Made by a program: the position numbers and the translations under genes
The notes under the pieces: model-generated
Seen by the model: only the letters and a program-made list of their open reading frames with translations
Database searches by the model: none
Told to the model about the DNA's origin: nothing
Assembly (NCBI RefSeq): GCF_006517625.1
Contig: NZ_VHQI01000002.1
Span: forward strand, 261,778 to 325,777
Reading direction: 5' to 3'
Origin: Mixta tenebrionis
Lineage (GTDB): Bacteria; Pseudomonadota; Gammaproteobacteria; Enterobacterales; Enterobacteriaceae
DNA: 64,000 nt
Part shown: piece by piece, positions 28,705 through 38,328 of the stretch
Position numbering within the stretch: the stretch's first letter is position 1
How the letters are laid out: each line of letters opens with the position of its first letter

Positions 28705-29472
28705 ATGTCTGACAGTAAAAAAGCGGGACATACTTTTCTGGCCAGCCTGGGGAAAACCCGGCTGCGTCCGGGCGGCGCGGAAGCGACAGAGTGGCTGCTC
28801 GCCCAGGCCGGGTTAAACCCGCAGAGCAAGGTGCTGGAGATCGCCTGCAATATGGGCACCACCTCGATTGAACTGGTTTCCCGCTTCGGCTGCCAGGTTT
28901 ACGCTGTGGATATGGATAAGCAGGCGCTCGGCAAGGCGCAGGAGAACGTTGCCGCCGCTGGCCTGTCCGATCGCATTCATATCAGCGAAGCGAATGCCCA
29001 CCATCTGCCTTTCCCCGATAACAGCTTTGACGTGGTGATTAACGAAGCCATGCTTACCATGTATGCCGATAAGGCCAAACGGCGGCTGGTACAGGAATAT
29101 TATCGCGTGCTGAAGCCCGGCGGCTGTTTGCTGACGCACGATATTATGCTGACTCAGGGCCAGCTTGAAGTTAATGCGGATGCGCGGCTGCAACAGATAG
29201 TGAAATCTAACGTCAGCCCGATGTCGCAGGAGAACTGGCAGGCGCTGTTTTATCAGGTCGGCTTTACTCAGGTACAGACGCACAATGGTCCGATGTCGCT
29301 GATGTCGCCGCGCGGCATGATTAAGGATGAAGGCGTGGCGCGAGCGCTCAGAATTGCCTTTAACGGCCTGAAAAACCGCGAGAACCGGCAGCGTTTTCTC
29401 GGCATGTTCCGCTATTTCCGCGCCCAGCGTCGCTATATGAACTATATCGCCTGCTGTTCACGCAAGGCATAA
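28705..29472 (+). CDS. Class I SAM-dependent methyltransferase
   Basis: The 255-residue protein has SAM motif I in VLEIACNMGTTSIEL and the acidic residue of motif II in VYAVDMDKQAL. Next come the DRIHISEANAHHLPFPDNSFDVV block and the post-motif segment YRVLKPGGCLLTHDI. This is the UbiE/Methyltransf_11 fold, usually acting on small molecules. The start at 28705 follows GCGAGGTAACC; the frame is open to 28675. The substrate is unknown. A strong palindrome lies in its leader. Confidence 0.85.
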   Translation: MSDSKKAGHTFLASLGKTRLRPGGAEATEWLLAQAGLNPQSKVLEIACNMGTTSIELVSRFGCQVYAVDMDKQALGKAQENVAAAGLSDRIHISEANAHHLPFPDNSFDVVINEAMLTMYADKAKRRLVQEYYRVLKPGGCLLTHDIMLTQGQLEVNADARLQQIVKSNVSPMSQENWQALFYQVGFTQVQTHNGPMSLMSPRGMIKDEGVARALRIAFNGLKNRENRQRFLGMFRYFRAQRRYMNYIACCSRKA

Positions 29473-29496
29473 AAAAAGCGGACGCGCCGTGCGTCC
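29471..29496 (-). terminator. Minus-strand terminator of the DUF1795 gene
   Basis: GGACGC (29480-29485) and GCGTCC (29491-29496) form the stem. Read on the minus strand it is followed by a run of seven T (29471-29477). It overlaps the methyltransferase stop codon. Confidence 0.7.
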
Positions 29497-29569
29497 ACTC
29501 GATTGATTTTCCGCCCGCCGTGGGCGTCTGCTGCCGCGCTAACGGCCTGCTAACGCGGGCGGTTAGCGG

Positions 29570-30004
29570 TCACGCCGCCGGTTTAAAGCTGGCAAGCAGC
29601 GCATTGAACTGCGCGTGATCTTCTTCCGCCATCGGGCCGTTCTTGGTCTGGGTAAAGACCACCAGCGTCGCGCCCAGCAAAAAGATCGCCTGGTGCTGAG
29701 TAAGCTGCTGCCCTTCACGCTGCATCTCGATAACAATCCGCTCGCCTTCAACCAGACGATCGCCAAGCCAGACGCTGCTGCGTTCAGTAATCTGGTTGCC
29801 CGGCATATGCTTTTCCAGCATCGCCAGCTGATTATTAATATGGTCAGCGAGCGTAACGCCCGGCGGTAAGCGATCGCGCGCGATAGAGTACGCCGTTTTA
29901 GCGCCATTCATTGGGCGGAAGACGTTCACCGTTTGATCGATATAGCCTTCAGGCAGAGTAAGGCTACCTTCGGTAAACAGACAACGAGACGTGGTATTTG
30001 ACAT
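29570..30004 (-). CDS. DUF1795 (DcrB/EagR-like) protein, orphan
   Basis: The 144-residue protein begins with the family-typical FTEGSLTLPEGYIDQTVNVFRP, then SIARDRLPPGVTLADHINNQL, and a C-terminal FNALLASFKP helix. DUF1795 proteins include the EagR chaperones that load transmembrane-containing Rhs and VgrG type VI effectors. No such effector gene is adjacent here. The start at 30004 has an AAAGGAACTGCG site; the open frame extends to 30067. It lacks a signal peptide, which fits a cytoplasmic chaperone better than DcrB lipoprotein. Confidence 0.75.
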   Translation of the reverse strand: MSNTTSRCLFTEGSLTLPEGYIDQTVNVFRPMNGAKTAYSIARDRLPPGVTLADHINNQLAMLEKHMPGNQITERSSVWLGDRLVEGERIVIEMQREGQQLTQHQAIFLLGATLVVFTQTKNGPMAEEDHAQFNALLASFKPAA

Positions 30005-30146
30005 AATCGCAGTTCCTTTTGCTTGTAAAAACAATATATTCGCACAGGTTGGCGCTAATGACCACACGCAGAGTGGGCGATCATCCAGGAATAAAGCCGC
30101 GCGGCTGACGGCTTATCAGGCAACTATTTTTTTTCCACCTGCGCGC

Positions 30147-30210
30147 GTGACAACAAAGTTCACAATAAAAGTTGCGACTGTTGGCGTAACCAGGGTTAAT
30201 TTGTTGTCAC
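30147..30210. repeat. Spaced inverted repeat between the DUF1795 and RcnB-like genes
   Basis: GTGACAACAAA (30147-30157) and its exact complement TTTGTTGTCAC (30200-30210) are 42 bp apart. Between them is CAATAAAAGTTGC at 30163-30175, a 13-base match to the palindrome at 28655. The layout suggests a regulatory region serving the divergent genes. Confidence 0.6.
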
Positions 30211-30256
30211 TACAAGAAGCGTTAGTAACGGCAGAGCAGGGTTATCAGGAGAAACT

Positions 30257-30754
30257 ATGCGTAACACAACCAGGATTCTATTTTCAGGCGCCTTAATCAG
30301 CGTGCTGACTTTGGCCAGCGTGGCTCAGGCGGAGGATAAGCCGAACGTCCCGGAGGAAAGCGCGCTGCAGGCGGCGCCGCAAACGCCGGATCAGGCGGAG
30401 TCGACTCCGGATCAGGTTCAGCCTGCGCCGGAAGCCGCGCAGACTCAGGATCCGCTTCAGCCTGATATGCAAAGCGGAGAGCAGGCGCAAAACGCGCCTG
30501 CTGAGCCGCCGGCTGAAAGCAAAAATTATGATGTGAACGAATTCTTTAGCGATGCGCAGCGTTACAGCGTCGGCGATCTGGTGCCGGAGAAGTATCGCAG
30601 CAAACCTTATGAAATCGTTGAATGGCAGAAGCGTCATCTGCCGGCGCCGGAAATTGGCAGCCACTGGACCTATATGGGCGGCAACTACGTGCTGATTACC
30701 GATGGGGAAGGGAAAATCATGCAGATCAAATCGGGCGAAATCTTCTTCCGCTAG
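30257..30754 (+). CDS. RcnB-like periplasmic protein
   Basis: The 165-residue protein has a signal peptide (cleavage after SVAQA) and a Pro/Gln/Ala-rich linker (~28-95). The C-terminal domain has YEIVEWQKRHLPAPEIGSHW and MGGNYVLITDGEGKIMQI. This matches the RcnB domain, which in E. coli helps keep periplasmic nickel and cobalt levels. The linker is longer than in E. coli RcnB, and no rcnA or rcnR lies nearby, so metal specificity is unproven. CAGGAG precedes the ATG. Confidence 0.75.
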   Translation: MRNTTRILFSGALISVLTLASVAQAEDKPNVPEESALQAAPQTPDQAESTPDQVQPAPEAAQTQDPLQPDMQSGEQAQNAPAEPPAESKNYDVNEFFSDAQRYSVGDLVPEKYRSKPYEIVEWQKRHLPAPEIGSHWTYMGGNYVLITDGEGKIMQIKSGEIFFR

Positions 30755-30965
30755 CCGCGGGCGCATTCGCCGTCAGGTTTCAGCGGCCAGCGCCTTGCCG
30801 GCGTCTGGCCGTTATTGTTTCCGGCGTCGACCGCGCTGGCTGGCGTTATGGCGTCCCCGGCGGCGGCGATTCGTGCCTGGCCGGCGTGCGCCAGCAGCGT
30901 GTCGCTGCGCTGACAGCTGCTGAAAGCGGGGCAGGGATATGCCCGGCATTCGGTTAATAAAATTG

Positions 30966-31003
30966 ACGCCGGCCCGCGGTTAACAACGGGCCGGCGTTGT
31001 TTA
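30966..31003. terminator. Strong hairpin between convergent genes
   Basis: ACGCCGGCCCG (30966-30976) pairs with CGGGCCGGCGT (30987-30997), followed by TGTTTAA. It lies between the RcnB-like gene and the convergent FAD oxidase and could end transcription from the left. The 210 bp before it show no supported gene. Confidence 0.6.
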
Positions 31004-31019
31004 AGCCGTTCAGTAACGG

Positions 31020-32759
31020 TCAGGATGCGCGCGTGAGATTCAATACCGCCTGTGAGAAGGCGAATCTGTTTGTGGGATCGATGCTGGTTTTAATCGCCAG
31101 CAGTTCGTCGCGCACGCGCTCGCCGAAGTAGAGCTGCAGGAAGTCGCCATACAGTTCGCCCGGATCGGACGTATAGCCCGGATTAACGCCCAGCTGCCGA
31201 TCGGGATAGTTAAAATAGCATCCCTGATATTTATCGCCCCAGACGGGGAAGCCGCTGGCGTTATTGGTGCCCTTATTATGGATGAAGTTATAGCCCTTGT
31301 TAAACCAGGCGACGATAGCTTTTTCAACCGCTTTGCGCTGCTCCTCGTCCCGGTTTTCATAATTCTTCCAGTAGGTTTGATATTGAAGTTTAAGCGTCGA
31401 GTTACGGGCGGCGACGGCAGTGTGGAATAGTTCCGGATTGTCCATGGCGTTGATCTGTTTGCCGTAACTGTCAATCTGAATCAGCGTTTGCGCTTTATCC
31501 AGAGTATCGGGCACTTCATTATCCTTCTGCGTGCCGGTAAGAAAATAATAAATCTCCTCCCCTTCAGGCTGAGTAAAGTTTTCTATCATGCAGCTGCTTT
31601 TGTATTTACCGCACTGGTTTTCGCCAGAGCCATTCAGCATCTGCGTCATATCAATCCAGGGAAGATCGTATAAATGATTCAGCAGAACCGATGCCGAGAC
31701 CGGATGGCCGGGCAGATAATAAGGCTGCTGAAGATGTTTGCTCTCTTTCGCCTCAGGGATCCAGTCTTTCATATAGTCAATAAAATCATAAATCGCCTTG
31801 ATCGCTTCATCTCTGGTGTAGGCTGGGACATCCTGGCCTCCGAGGGTGGCGCTGTCGTGCCCGGAATGCTCGCCATATACTACCTGCATACTGATAGCCA
31901 TAAAGTCGCTGCTATTCTGCCGGAAGGTGAATTTTCCCAGGGTAAAGGCCTGTTCAGGTAGTTGAGTGCAGGCATCATAATAGGCTTGCAGAAAGGCTGC
32001 GAAATTAGCAGCATCAGTTTCCGGAGAGCTGGTGCTGAACTGTTCCCAGGCCACCGGGAAACTGATAAACAGCGCATGTTCAGGCGCGGCGGGGACGCGC
32101 GCTTTTTCAAAATAATATTTAGTGATAATGCCGAAATGACCGGAGCCGCCGCCGCGGCTGGCCCAGTTCAGCCGATCTTCATCGTTGCCTGGCGTAAAGG
32201 TTCTGATCTTATATTTGCCCTCAGTGGCATCGGGTATTACCATCTCAACGCCAGCCAGATAATCGACAACTAACCCATGCAGGCGTGATAATAAACCATA
32301 GCCGCCGCCTGCGATATGTCCGCCGGCGCATACGGAATAGCAGGAGCCGCCCGGCAGGGCCGCGCCATATTTCGCATGCAGGGTCTGCTGGATAAGCCAG
32401 TTGGAAGCGCCCGGCTCAACGACGATATATTCTTTATCCTCTTTGACTTCTTCGCTAATACCCCGCATATTGCTCAGATCAATAACAAAGCGCGTTCTGG
32501 TTCCTGAATCAGTATCTGTCGCGCTTTGAAAGGTGAAATTTTCATAACAGTGGCCGCCGGAAATAACTTTTATTTCGCCGGGTTGTGCTGATAATTTATA
32601 CAAATTTTGCAGCGTTTCCACAATGTCGCTGGCATTTGATACAAGATAAACGCCTTCACCCTGGGATGGGGATAAATCGTTGTCGAGTTTAAATCGCTGG
32701 TTGAAGCCTCTGTCCAGTCCTGGATAATTATTGCTTTCTGGCGTTACGTAAATGCTCAC
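31020..32759 (-). CDS. FAD-linked oxidoreductase, BBE/PCMH family, bicovalent FAD predicted
   Basis: The 579-residue protein has an N-terminal FAD-binding PCMH domain and a C-terminal berberine-bridge (BBE) segment ending in RDELLAIKTSIDPTNRFAF. His70 in ISGGHCYENF and Cys140 in LPGGSCYSVCAGGHIAGGG sit where bicovalent family members attach FAD. The start is a GTG at 32759 with an ideal AAGGAGA site; an in-frame ATG at 32831 has none. Such enzymes oxidise sugars or secondary metabolites. It is a single gene with a long AT-rich upstream region. The substrate is unknown. Confidence 0.85.
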   Translation of the reverse strand: MSIYVTPESNNYPGLDRGFNQRFKLDNDLSPSQGEGVYLVSNASDIVETLQNLYKLSAQPGEIKVISGGHCYENFTFQSATDTDSGTRTRFVIDLSNMRGISEEVKEDKEYIVVEPGASNWLIQQTLHAKYGAALPGGSCYSVCAGGHIAGGGYGLLSRLHGLVVDYLAGVEMVIPDATEGKYKIRTFTPGNDEDRLNWASRGGGSGHFGIITKYYFEKARVPAAPEHALFISFPVAWEQFSTSSPETDAANFAAFLQAYYDACTQLPEQAFTLGKFTFRQNSSDFMAISMQVVYGEHSGHDSATLGGQDVPAYTRDEAIKAIYDFIDYMKDWIPEAKESKHLQQPYYLPGHPVSASVLLNHLYDLPWIDMTQMLNGSGENQCGKYKSSCMIENFTQPEGEEIYYFLTGTQKDNEVPDTLDKAQTLIQIDSYGKQINAMDNPELFHTAVAARNSTLKLQYQTYWKNYENRDEEQRKAVEKAIVAWFNKGYNFIHNKGTNNASGFPVWGDKYQGCYFNYPDRQLGVNPGYTSDPGELYGDFLQLYFGERVRDELLAIKTSIDPTNRFAFSQAVLNLTRAS

Positions 32760-33350
32760 GGGAATATCTCCTTCAGGTTTATTTAAATATTTAAGCTCTC
32801 TGCCGTGCTGCGGCGAAAATAAAACTAACACAGGGGTTAACGGCTAAATTGTGATCCAGCCCGGATATAAATGCTCAGGCAGGCGCCATTATCTGTTGAT
32901 TAAATAATAAGTTTTAATAACAACGTAAGCGCGTTTGGGGTTGTTTTTTTAATATTTCCGGCTGCCGTTGCGTATTGCTGCATGCATCTGGTTAAAGCGC
33001 ATTTTAAGGTTAAGGACGGGGTTTTTATTTAAAAACAGCGTGTCCAGTTACTGAATGGACGGAAAAAAAACGCATTTATTTTAGCGCATTTATTTTTAAT
33101 CTTTTTCAGGCGTCTGTCATTTTAGGCTGTGACATAATAATTTTTGCTAAATAAATATCATTCTTTAAATGAAAACATACGGCAGTCGATTATTATGCCG
33201 GGATAAAACGAGGCGTTAACATGAAAACGAGGGGCCAGCGAAAAAGCTTCGGCTGCGGTTTTGTTATCACTATCAGAAACGGAAAAGCGCAGGCGATGGC
33301 AAAAACAGCCATCGCCTGCGCGGGAAGCGACTGAGCGGTAAAAACGCTCT
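32760..33350. other. AT-rich intergenic region
   Basis: No supported gene is seen in ~590 bp. The right part carries the opgB terminator at 33287-33321. The left part must hold the promoter of the FAD oxidase. A poly-A/T-rich stretch runs from about 32880 to 33180. Confidence 0.6.
33287..33321 (-). terminator. Terminator of opgB
   Basis: A perfect 14-bp stem, GCGCAGGCGATGGC with its complement, encloses a 7-base loop. On the minus strand it is followed by TTTTCC. It lies 30 bases past the opgB stop. Confidence 0.75.
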
Positions 33351-35645
33351 CTATTGTTCGGTTGTCGCCACCACCTTAATGTCCACCAGGCCGATGCCCA
33401 GCTTGCGCGGATCCTGGCCGATAATATTGCCCTGGTTGGACAGCTGCGGCTGCGGCGGCGTAATGACCAGCTGGCTATCGCCTTGCGGATTAGTGAAATG
33501 CAGCGTCACGGTGGTGAGCTGATGGCCGAGCGTCATGGTCTGCTGCTGGCCCCCGACGCGCACCGGTATCGGGCGCTGCGCGTTAGGGCCGAAAGCTTTC
33601 GCACGGATCACCAGATCGAAACGCGGCGGCAGCGGTTGGACATAGTCGATGGCGACCTGCGGCGCCAGGTTGGCGTTTGACCAGCGTCCCCAGGCTTCCG
33701 GGCGGGAGATGCCGCTAAACTGCTTTACCGCCAGCGGCGCGCCCGGCAAATCGAACCTGAAGCTCTCCGCCTGGTAGCGAATATCGTTGTCGGCGATTTT
33801 CAGCATGGCGACATTATGCTGATAGCGGGCCTTATCCAGCGGCTGTCGGGCAATACGCGCTTCGCCCTGCCAGAGCGGTTTATCGATATGCTGCACCTGC
33901 GGCTGCGCCCCCAGCTGGCCCTGCGCGACACAGAGATCGGTAGAAAGCGTCAGCGCCGGCTGCCACAGGCGCGCCATTTTAAAGCAGCGGTCAACCCAAA
34001 TAAACTTATCGTCGGCGGCGAAATCGGCCAGCTGAAAGCGCAGCGGCGCGGCGTACTCGCCTTCCGGCAGCGGCTCTACCTTATCCTTGCCGATTCTGAG
34101 CAGCAGCGGCAGGCTGAAATGCGCGCCGGAAAAGCTGATGCTGTTTTTCGCAGCGTCAACGCTAAAGCTATCGATATGCTTTGGAAATCCCCACAGCTGG
34201 ATCACGTCCGGCTTCCACGTCAGCACTTTTTTCTTCATATCGAACTGCTCCGACAGCGAACGATCCGACAACGAGCTGCGCCCCAGACCGAGCGCCTTAT
34301 CGCCGCCGAGCAGATCCAGCACCGTAGCGCCGTTGTCCAGCGAGCTGCGCTTCATAGTCAGCAGCTGCGGCTGAGGCCGATCGCCGCGAATAATCATAAA
34401 CAGGTTATCGCGCTGGTGGGCGTTAAGGTATTTCCACGCGCTGTTGTTCATCGCCAGATGATCGGACGACACCACAATCAGGGTATTTTTCGCCCACGGC
34501 GAGGCAAGGATACGCTCGATCAGGCGCGCGATATGCTGCTGGCTACAGGCGACGGCGCTAAACGACTGGTTGGCTTTGCCCTCATAGCGGTAGCTCTTTC
34601 GATCGCAGCTGCGTGAGATAAAACCGTCCGGATGATGCGTATCCACCGTCAGGGTAAACAGGGCGAAGGGCTGTTTTTGCTGCGACAGCTGCTCAAACTG
34701 CTGCCACACCTCGTCCATCACCGTATCGTCATAGAAGCCCCAGTTATTGCGGTAGCTGACATCGGCTACCCGCTGTTGCAGTTCCTGCAGGCCGTACAGG
34801 CGATCGATGCCGTGCGAGCGGAGGAAGGTGTCTTTACCGGCGAAGCGCAGATCGGCGCCCTGGATAAACCAGGTCTGGTAGCCGGAATTTTTCAGCACGT
34901 CGCCCAGACAGATATTTTGCGGAAAGAAGCTGGCCAGCGAGGCGGAGGCGTTGCCTTCAAAAGGGGCGAACAGCGGAATACCGCACTGCGAGGCGACCAT
35001 GCCGGCGATGGTGTATTCGGTGCCGGGCAGCTGTTCGGTCTGCGAGAAATCGAGCGCCTGCTGCCGCTTCAGGCGGCCCAGCTCCGGCGCCAGGCCTGCA
35101 AACGCCTGCTCATCGAAATAGGTTCGTTCCAGACTTTCGCCATAGATATAAACCAGGTTTAGCCGGGGATAGGCGATCTGCTTTTGCGGCACGTGATACC
35201 AGCGGGCAAAATCGCCGCCCTCTGCCGGCGCGGGCGCCAGCACCAGATCGCTTACCTGTTGCCAGGCGGGAGCGGTCTTGATCGACGCAATCGCCAAAGC
35301 CAGCGCCAGCAGACTGTAGCCGATATGATGCGGACGATTGCCGCGCCGCAGCAGCAGCCATGACAGCAGGCAGAACACCAGAAACAGCGCCAGCAGCAGC
35401 CCGATGCCGGGCAGCACATATTTGCTGACGCCGGCGCCGGTCAGGCTGTTGGTCAGCGTATAGATGACCGCGTCGTTAATCCCCTCGCCGGTAAAATAGT
35501 TGCTGGCGTAGAGCGCGGCGTTAAGTACGATAAACAGACCGAGCACCAGCAGCAGCGCCAGATACCAGAAGCGATTACGTCCGGCCTTGCAGGCGTAAAT
35601 CACGATCGACGCGGCAAACAGGATGACTGAAAACCATTCGGACAA
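33351..35645 (-). CDS. opgB: Phosphoglycerol transferase I
   Basis: The 764-residue inner-membrane enzyme adds sn-1-phosphoglycerol from phosphatidylglycerol to osmoregulated periplasmic glucans. Four N-terminal membrane helices span ~1-125. The sulfatase-like periplasmic domain follows, with [16 protein letters not shown] (catalytic region), [19 protein letters not shown] and [11 protein letters not shown]. Length and sequence closely follow E. coli OpgB (763 residues), including the C-terminal extension. Confidence 0.95.
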   Translation of the reverse strand: MSEWFSVILFAASIVIYACKAGRNRFWYLALLLVLGLFIVLNAALYASNYFTGEGINDAVIYTLTNSLTGAGVSKYVLPGIGLLLALFLVFCLLSWLLLRRGNRPHHIGYSLLALALAIASIKTAPAWQQVSDLVLAPAPAEGGDFARWYHVPQKQIAYPRLNLVYIYGESLERTYFDEQAFAGLAPELGRLKRQQALDFSQTEQLPGTEYTIAGMVASQCGIPLFAPFEGNASASLASFFPQNICLGDVLKNSGYQTWFIQGADLRFAGKDTFLRSHGIDRLYGLQELQQRVADVSYRNNWGFYDDTVMDEVWQQFEQLSQQKQPFALFTLTVDTHHPDGFISRSCDRKSYRYEGKANQSFSAVACSQQHIARLIERILASPWAKNTLIVVSSDHLAMNNSAWKYLNAHQRDNLFMIIRGDRPQPQLLTMKRSSLDNGATVLDLLGGDKALGLGRSSLSDRSLSEQFDMKKKVLTWKPDVIQLWGFPKHIDSFSVDAAKNSISFSGAHFSLPLLLRIGKDKVEPLPEGEYAAPLRFQLADFAADDKFIWVDRCFKMARLWQPALTLSTDLCVAQGQLGAQPQVQHIDKPLWQGEARIARQPLDKARYQHNVAMLKIADNDIRYQAESFRFDLPGAPLAVKQFSGISRPEAWGRWSNANLAPQVAIDYVQPLPPRFDLVIRAKAFGPNAQRPIPVRVGGQQQTMTLGHQLTTVTLHFTNPQGDSQLVITPPQPQLSNQGNIIGQDPRKLGIGLVDIKVVATTEQ

Positions 35646-35913
35646 CGGAAATTCCTCACGCGAAAGCCGGCCGCGGCGGGCGCGCCAGAATCGCTTTTAT
35701 CACAGGGAGAGTACGGAATTTTTTCAATCTATCCTGACTGTCACATTGCTGCAACATGCCATCTCACAACTGTGGCGTACGCCGGGTAAATTCAGACTTT
35801 CATCGCGCCCTGGCGCCAGAGATCGCCCATCGCCAGCTCCAGCTTTTTAAACATCCGATAGCGGGCGGCATCAAGGCATTTTCCTCTGCCTGAACAGAGG
35901 CTTCAGCCGTACT

Positions 35914-37692
35914 TTATCGCTGACCAACATGCAATTCTCCGGCGGATGGATAAGGGGAGGGGGAGGCTAAACGCAGGCCGGAGACGCCGTGCAGACGCGC
36001 CAGGCGCGCGAGGGTCAGCTCCAGCTGCTGCTGGCGCGCGGCGACGCTCCAGCCCATTTCCTGCGCCATCAGATGAGCGATTTCCGCCATCAGCGGCGGG
36101 GTAAGCTCGCCGCTGATGCCCAGCGCGGTGCGCCGCAGCAGCAGATCTTCCAGCATCACTACCTGCTCCTGCCGGATCAGCCAGCGCAGCTCGGTATCGC
36201 TGTAGCCGGCGTGATGCTGCAACGGCTGCTCATCCTGTTCGGCGATCAGGCGCAGCAGCGCAACGGCGCGCGTGCCGTAACGATCGATCAGCCGATCGAT
36301 GCGGCTTTCCGGCACCCGGTATTTCCCATGTAGTTCCTGGATCCAGCTGGCGCGGCGTTCGCGGCAGGGGAAATTGCGCCCGCCGCCGATCGCCATCTCT
36401 TCCGTCGATCGCTGGCGCTGTTCGCCCAGCAGTTTCAATACCCGATCCGCCGCCTGCTCGCCGAAGCGGCGGAAGGTGGTCCACTTGCCGCCGACCAGAT
36501 TCAGTACCGAAAAATCGCGCGTGGCGTCCGGCGGGAGATAGACCAGCGAGTGGTTGCGCGTGATGCGCCCGCTGAGCTGCGTATCGCTGGCGGGCAGCGG
36601 GCGCACGCCGGCGAAGGTGTAAAGCACATCGTCGTCGCGCACCTCGATATGGGGGAAAACAAAGCGCAGCGATTCAAGAATATAGCGCTGCTCTTCCGGC
36701 GAGCAGGCGATATCGTCCGGGTTATCCACGCGGATATCGGTGGAACCCACCAGCACCTTGCCGTACCAGGGAAACATAATGCAGACGCGCCCGTCCTGAT
36801 TTTCGTAATAAACCATCTCATCGCGCAGCTCGGCCAGCAGCGCCGGGCTGTCAACGATCAGATGCGATCCTTTAGTGCCGCCGATCAGTTTGGGCGGCTC
36901 CGTGGGCAGCAGCTGATGATTGATCCGATCGATCCAGGCGCCGGCGGCGTTAACCACAATATGCGGCTCAAAGGTAAATTTTTCGCCGGTGAGGCGATCG
37001 CGCAGCGTTACCCGCTCGCCGTCGCTCTCCTCCAGGCTGAGGTAGTTAAGCGCCAGCGCGTTGGCGCTGCTGTTCTCCGCATCCAGAACCAGCTCGACGC
37101 CCAGCCGCTCCGGCGCTTTAATCCAGGCATCGTAGTAGGTGGCGCTGTATTTCACCCAGTCGGCGAAGCTGGGCCAGCGCGCGCGCGTTTCGGCGCGGTT
37201 GTGCAGGCGATGGCGCGGCATGCTGCCGTGCTGGCGAGTGTAGAGATCGTAGAGCGACAGGCCGGTTTTTAACAACAGCGCGCCGCGTCTGGCGGGTTTT
37301 TCGCTCAGGCGCAGAAAACGTTTGCTGGCGTTGACCAGGCCGCCGCCCCAGCTATCGACCGGCACCGTGGTGCGCAATGGCGCAACGTAGTGCGGAGCGT
37401 TTTTCAGCAGTCGATCGCGCTCCTGCACCGACTCCTTTACCAGATCGAACTCGCCGGTTTCCAGATAGCGCAGGCCGCCGTGAATCATGCGCGACAGCGC
37501 GCCGCTGGCCGCCTGGCACCAGTCATCCTTCTCAATCAACACCACGGGCACGCCCTGTAGCGCCAGCTCGCGGAAGGTGCTGATGCCGTTAATGCCGCCG
37601 CCGACGATCAGGACCGGCAGATGATGTCGCTGACGCAGCACGGCAAGCTTCTCTTCGCGGCTGCGTTTTACCACCACTTCCTGTTTTCGCAT
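35914..37692 (-). CDS. FAD-dependent glycerol-3-phosphate dehydrogenase (GlpD-like)
   Basis: The 592-residue protein has the N-terminal FAD motif VLIVGGGINGISTFRELALQ, then LIEKDDWCQAASGALSRMIHGGLRYLE. The DAO domain ends in TFAGVRPLP and LNLVGGKWTTFRRFGEQAAD, and a C-terminal DAO_C helical domain follows. It should oxidise glycerol 3-phosphate to DHAP at the membrane. It is about 90 residues longer than E. coli GlpD (501), with extensions at both ends, so it may be a paralogue rather than the main aerobic enzyme. No glpFK or glpR is adjacent. The start at 37692 follows GGAGGAGAAAACC. Confidence 0.85.
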   Translation of the reverse strand: MRKQEVVVKRSREEKLAVLRQRHHLPVLIVGGGINGISTFRELALQGVPVVLIEKDDWCQAASGALSRMIHGGLRYLETGEFDLVKESVQERDRLLKNAPHYVAPLRTTVPVDSWGGGLVNASKRFLRLSEKPARRGALLLKTGLSLYDLYTRQHGSMPRHRLHNRAETRARWPSFADWVKYSATYYDAWIKAPERLGVELVLDAENSSANALALNYLSLEESDGERVTLRDRLTGEKFTFEPHIVVNAAGAWIDRINHQLLPTEPPKLIGGTKGSHLIVDSPALLAELRDEMVYYENQDGRVCIMFPWYGKVLVGSTDIRVDNPDDIACSPEEQRYILESLRFVFPHIEVRDDDVLYTFAGVRPLPASDTQLSGRITRNHSLVYLPPDATRDFSVLNLVGGKWTTFRRFGEQAADRVLKLLGEQRQRSTEEMAIGGGRNFPCRERRASWIQELHGKYRVPESRIDRLIDRYGTRAVALLRLIAEQDEQPLQHHAGYSDTELRWLIRQEQVVMLEDLLLRRTALGISGELTPPLMAEIAHLMAQEMGWSVAARQQQLELTLARLARLHGVSGLRLASPSPYPSAGELHVGQR

Positions 37693-37849
37693 GGTTTTCT
37701 CCTCCGCCAGCCGCAGGAGGCGGGCTGGCCTGGCGTTAACTGATTGCTCCTGCAATTATTTTCGCCGCCGGAGGAGAGGGCAAAGAATGTGCCGCCTAAA
37801 ATACGTATCTGTGAGCCGGATCGATATTATCCGCTGCCTTTGGTTGCCG

Positions 37850-38239
37850 TTACAGCTCGCCGGTCAGGTACTGCGCCGAGCCGTTAGCGAAGCTCCAGTC
37901 GCCCTGTTGATTGTTAATAAAGCTGATCATCAGATCGCTGCCGCCGATACCGCAGCTGCTCTCCAGCTCGCGCGCCAGCTCGGCCATAAAATATTGTTTC
38001 TGTTCGCTGCTGCGCGGGCTGGTATAGACACGCACCAGCACCAGGCGATCGCTGCGCGTCAGGCCCAGCCCGGTATCTTCGAAAATCATCTGGTATTTTT
38101 TATTTTCGTGAACGATCTGATAGCGATCGCGCTGCGGTACGTTAAACGCTTTCAGCACCGCGCGGTGCGCCGCATCAAGCAGCGCTTTGATCTCATGTTC
38201 CGGGCGGCCTTCAATCAGATCGAATTGCAGTAACGGCAT
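37850..38239 (-). CDS. Tautomerase-family protein
   Basis: The 129-residue protein begins MPLLQFDLIEGRPEHEIKAL, with the catalytic Pro2 that becomes the N terminus after Met removal. This is the two-repeat-length tautomerase_2/MSAD-like type rather than the 60-70-residue 4-oxalocrotonate tautomerase. The natural substrate is unknown. It is divergent from a LysR regulator and probably controlled by it. Confidence 0.85.
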   Translation of the reverse strand: MPLLQFDLIEGRPEHEIKALLDAAHRAVLKAFNVPQRDRYQIVHENKKYQMIFEDTGLGLTRSDRLVLVRVYTSPRSSEQKQYFMAELARELESSCGIGGSDLMISFINNQQGDWSFANGSAQYLTGEL

Positions 38240-38328
38240 AGTTTTCTCCCTGGCGATCGGTGGACAACAGTGTCTGCCTGCTATCCTGGACGCTTAACGC
38301 CGCCGGAAAAAGCGTTATAGTTAAACGC

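Noticed and set aside
30756-30960. Open minus-strand frame of ~65 codons between the RcnB-like gene and the FAD oxidase
   Set aside because: It has no start codon or ribosome-binding site, and no family resemblance could be established.
35792-35854. Short minus-strand frame starting MFKKLELAMGDLWRQG between glpD-like and opgB
   Set aside because: It is protein-like but only 20 codons, has no ribosome-binding site, and no parent gene could be named; it may be a remnant.
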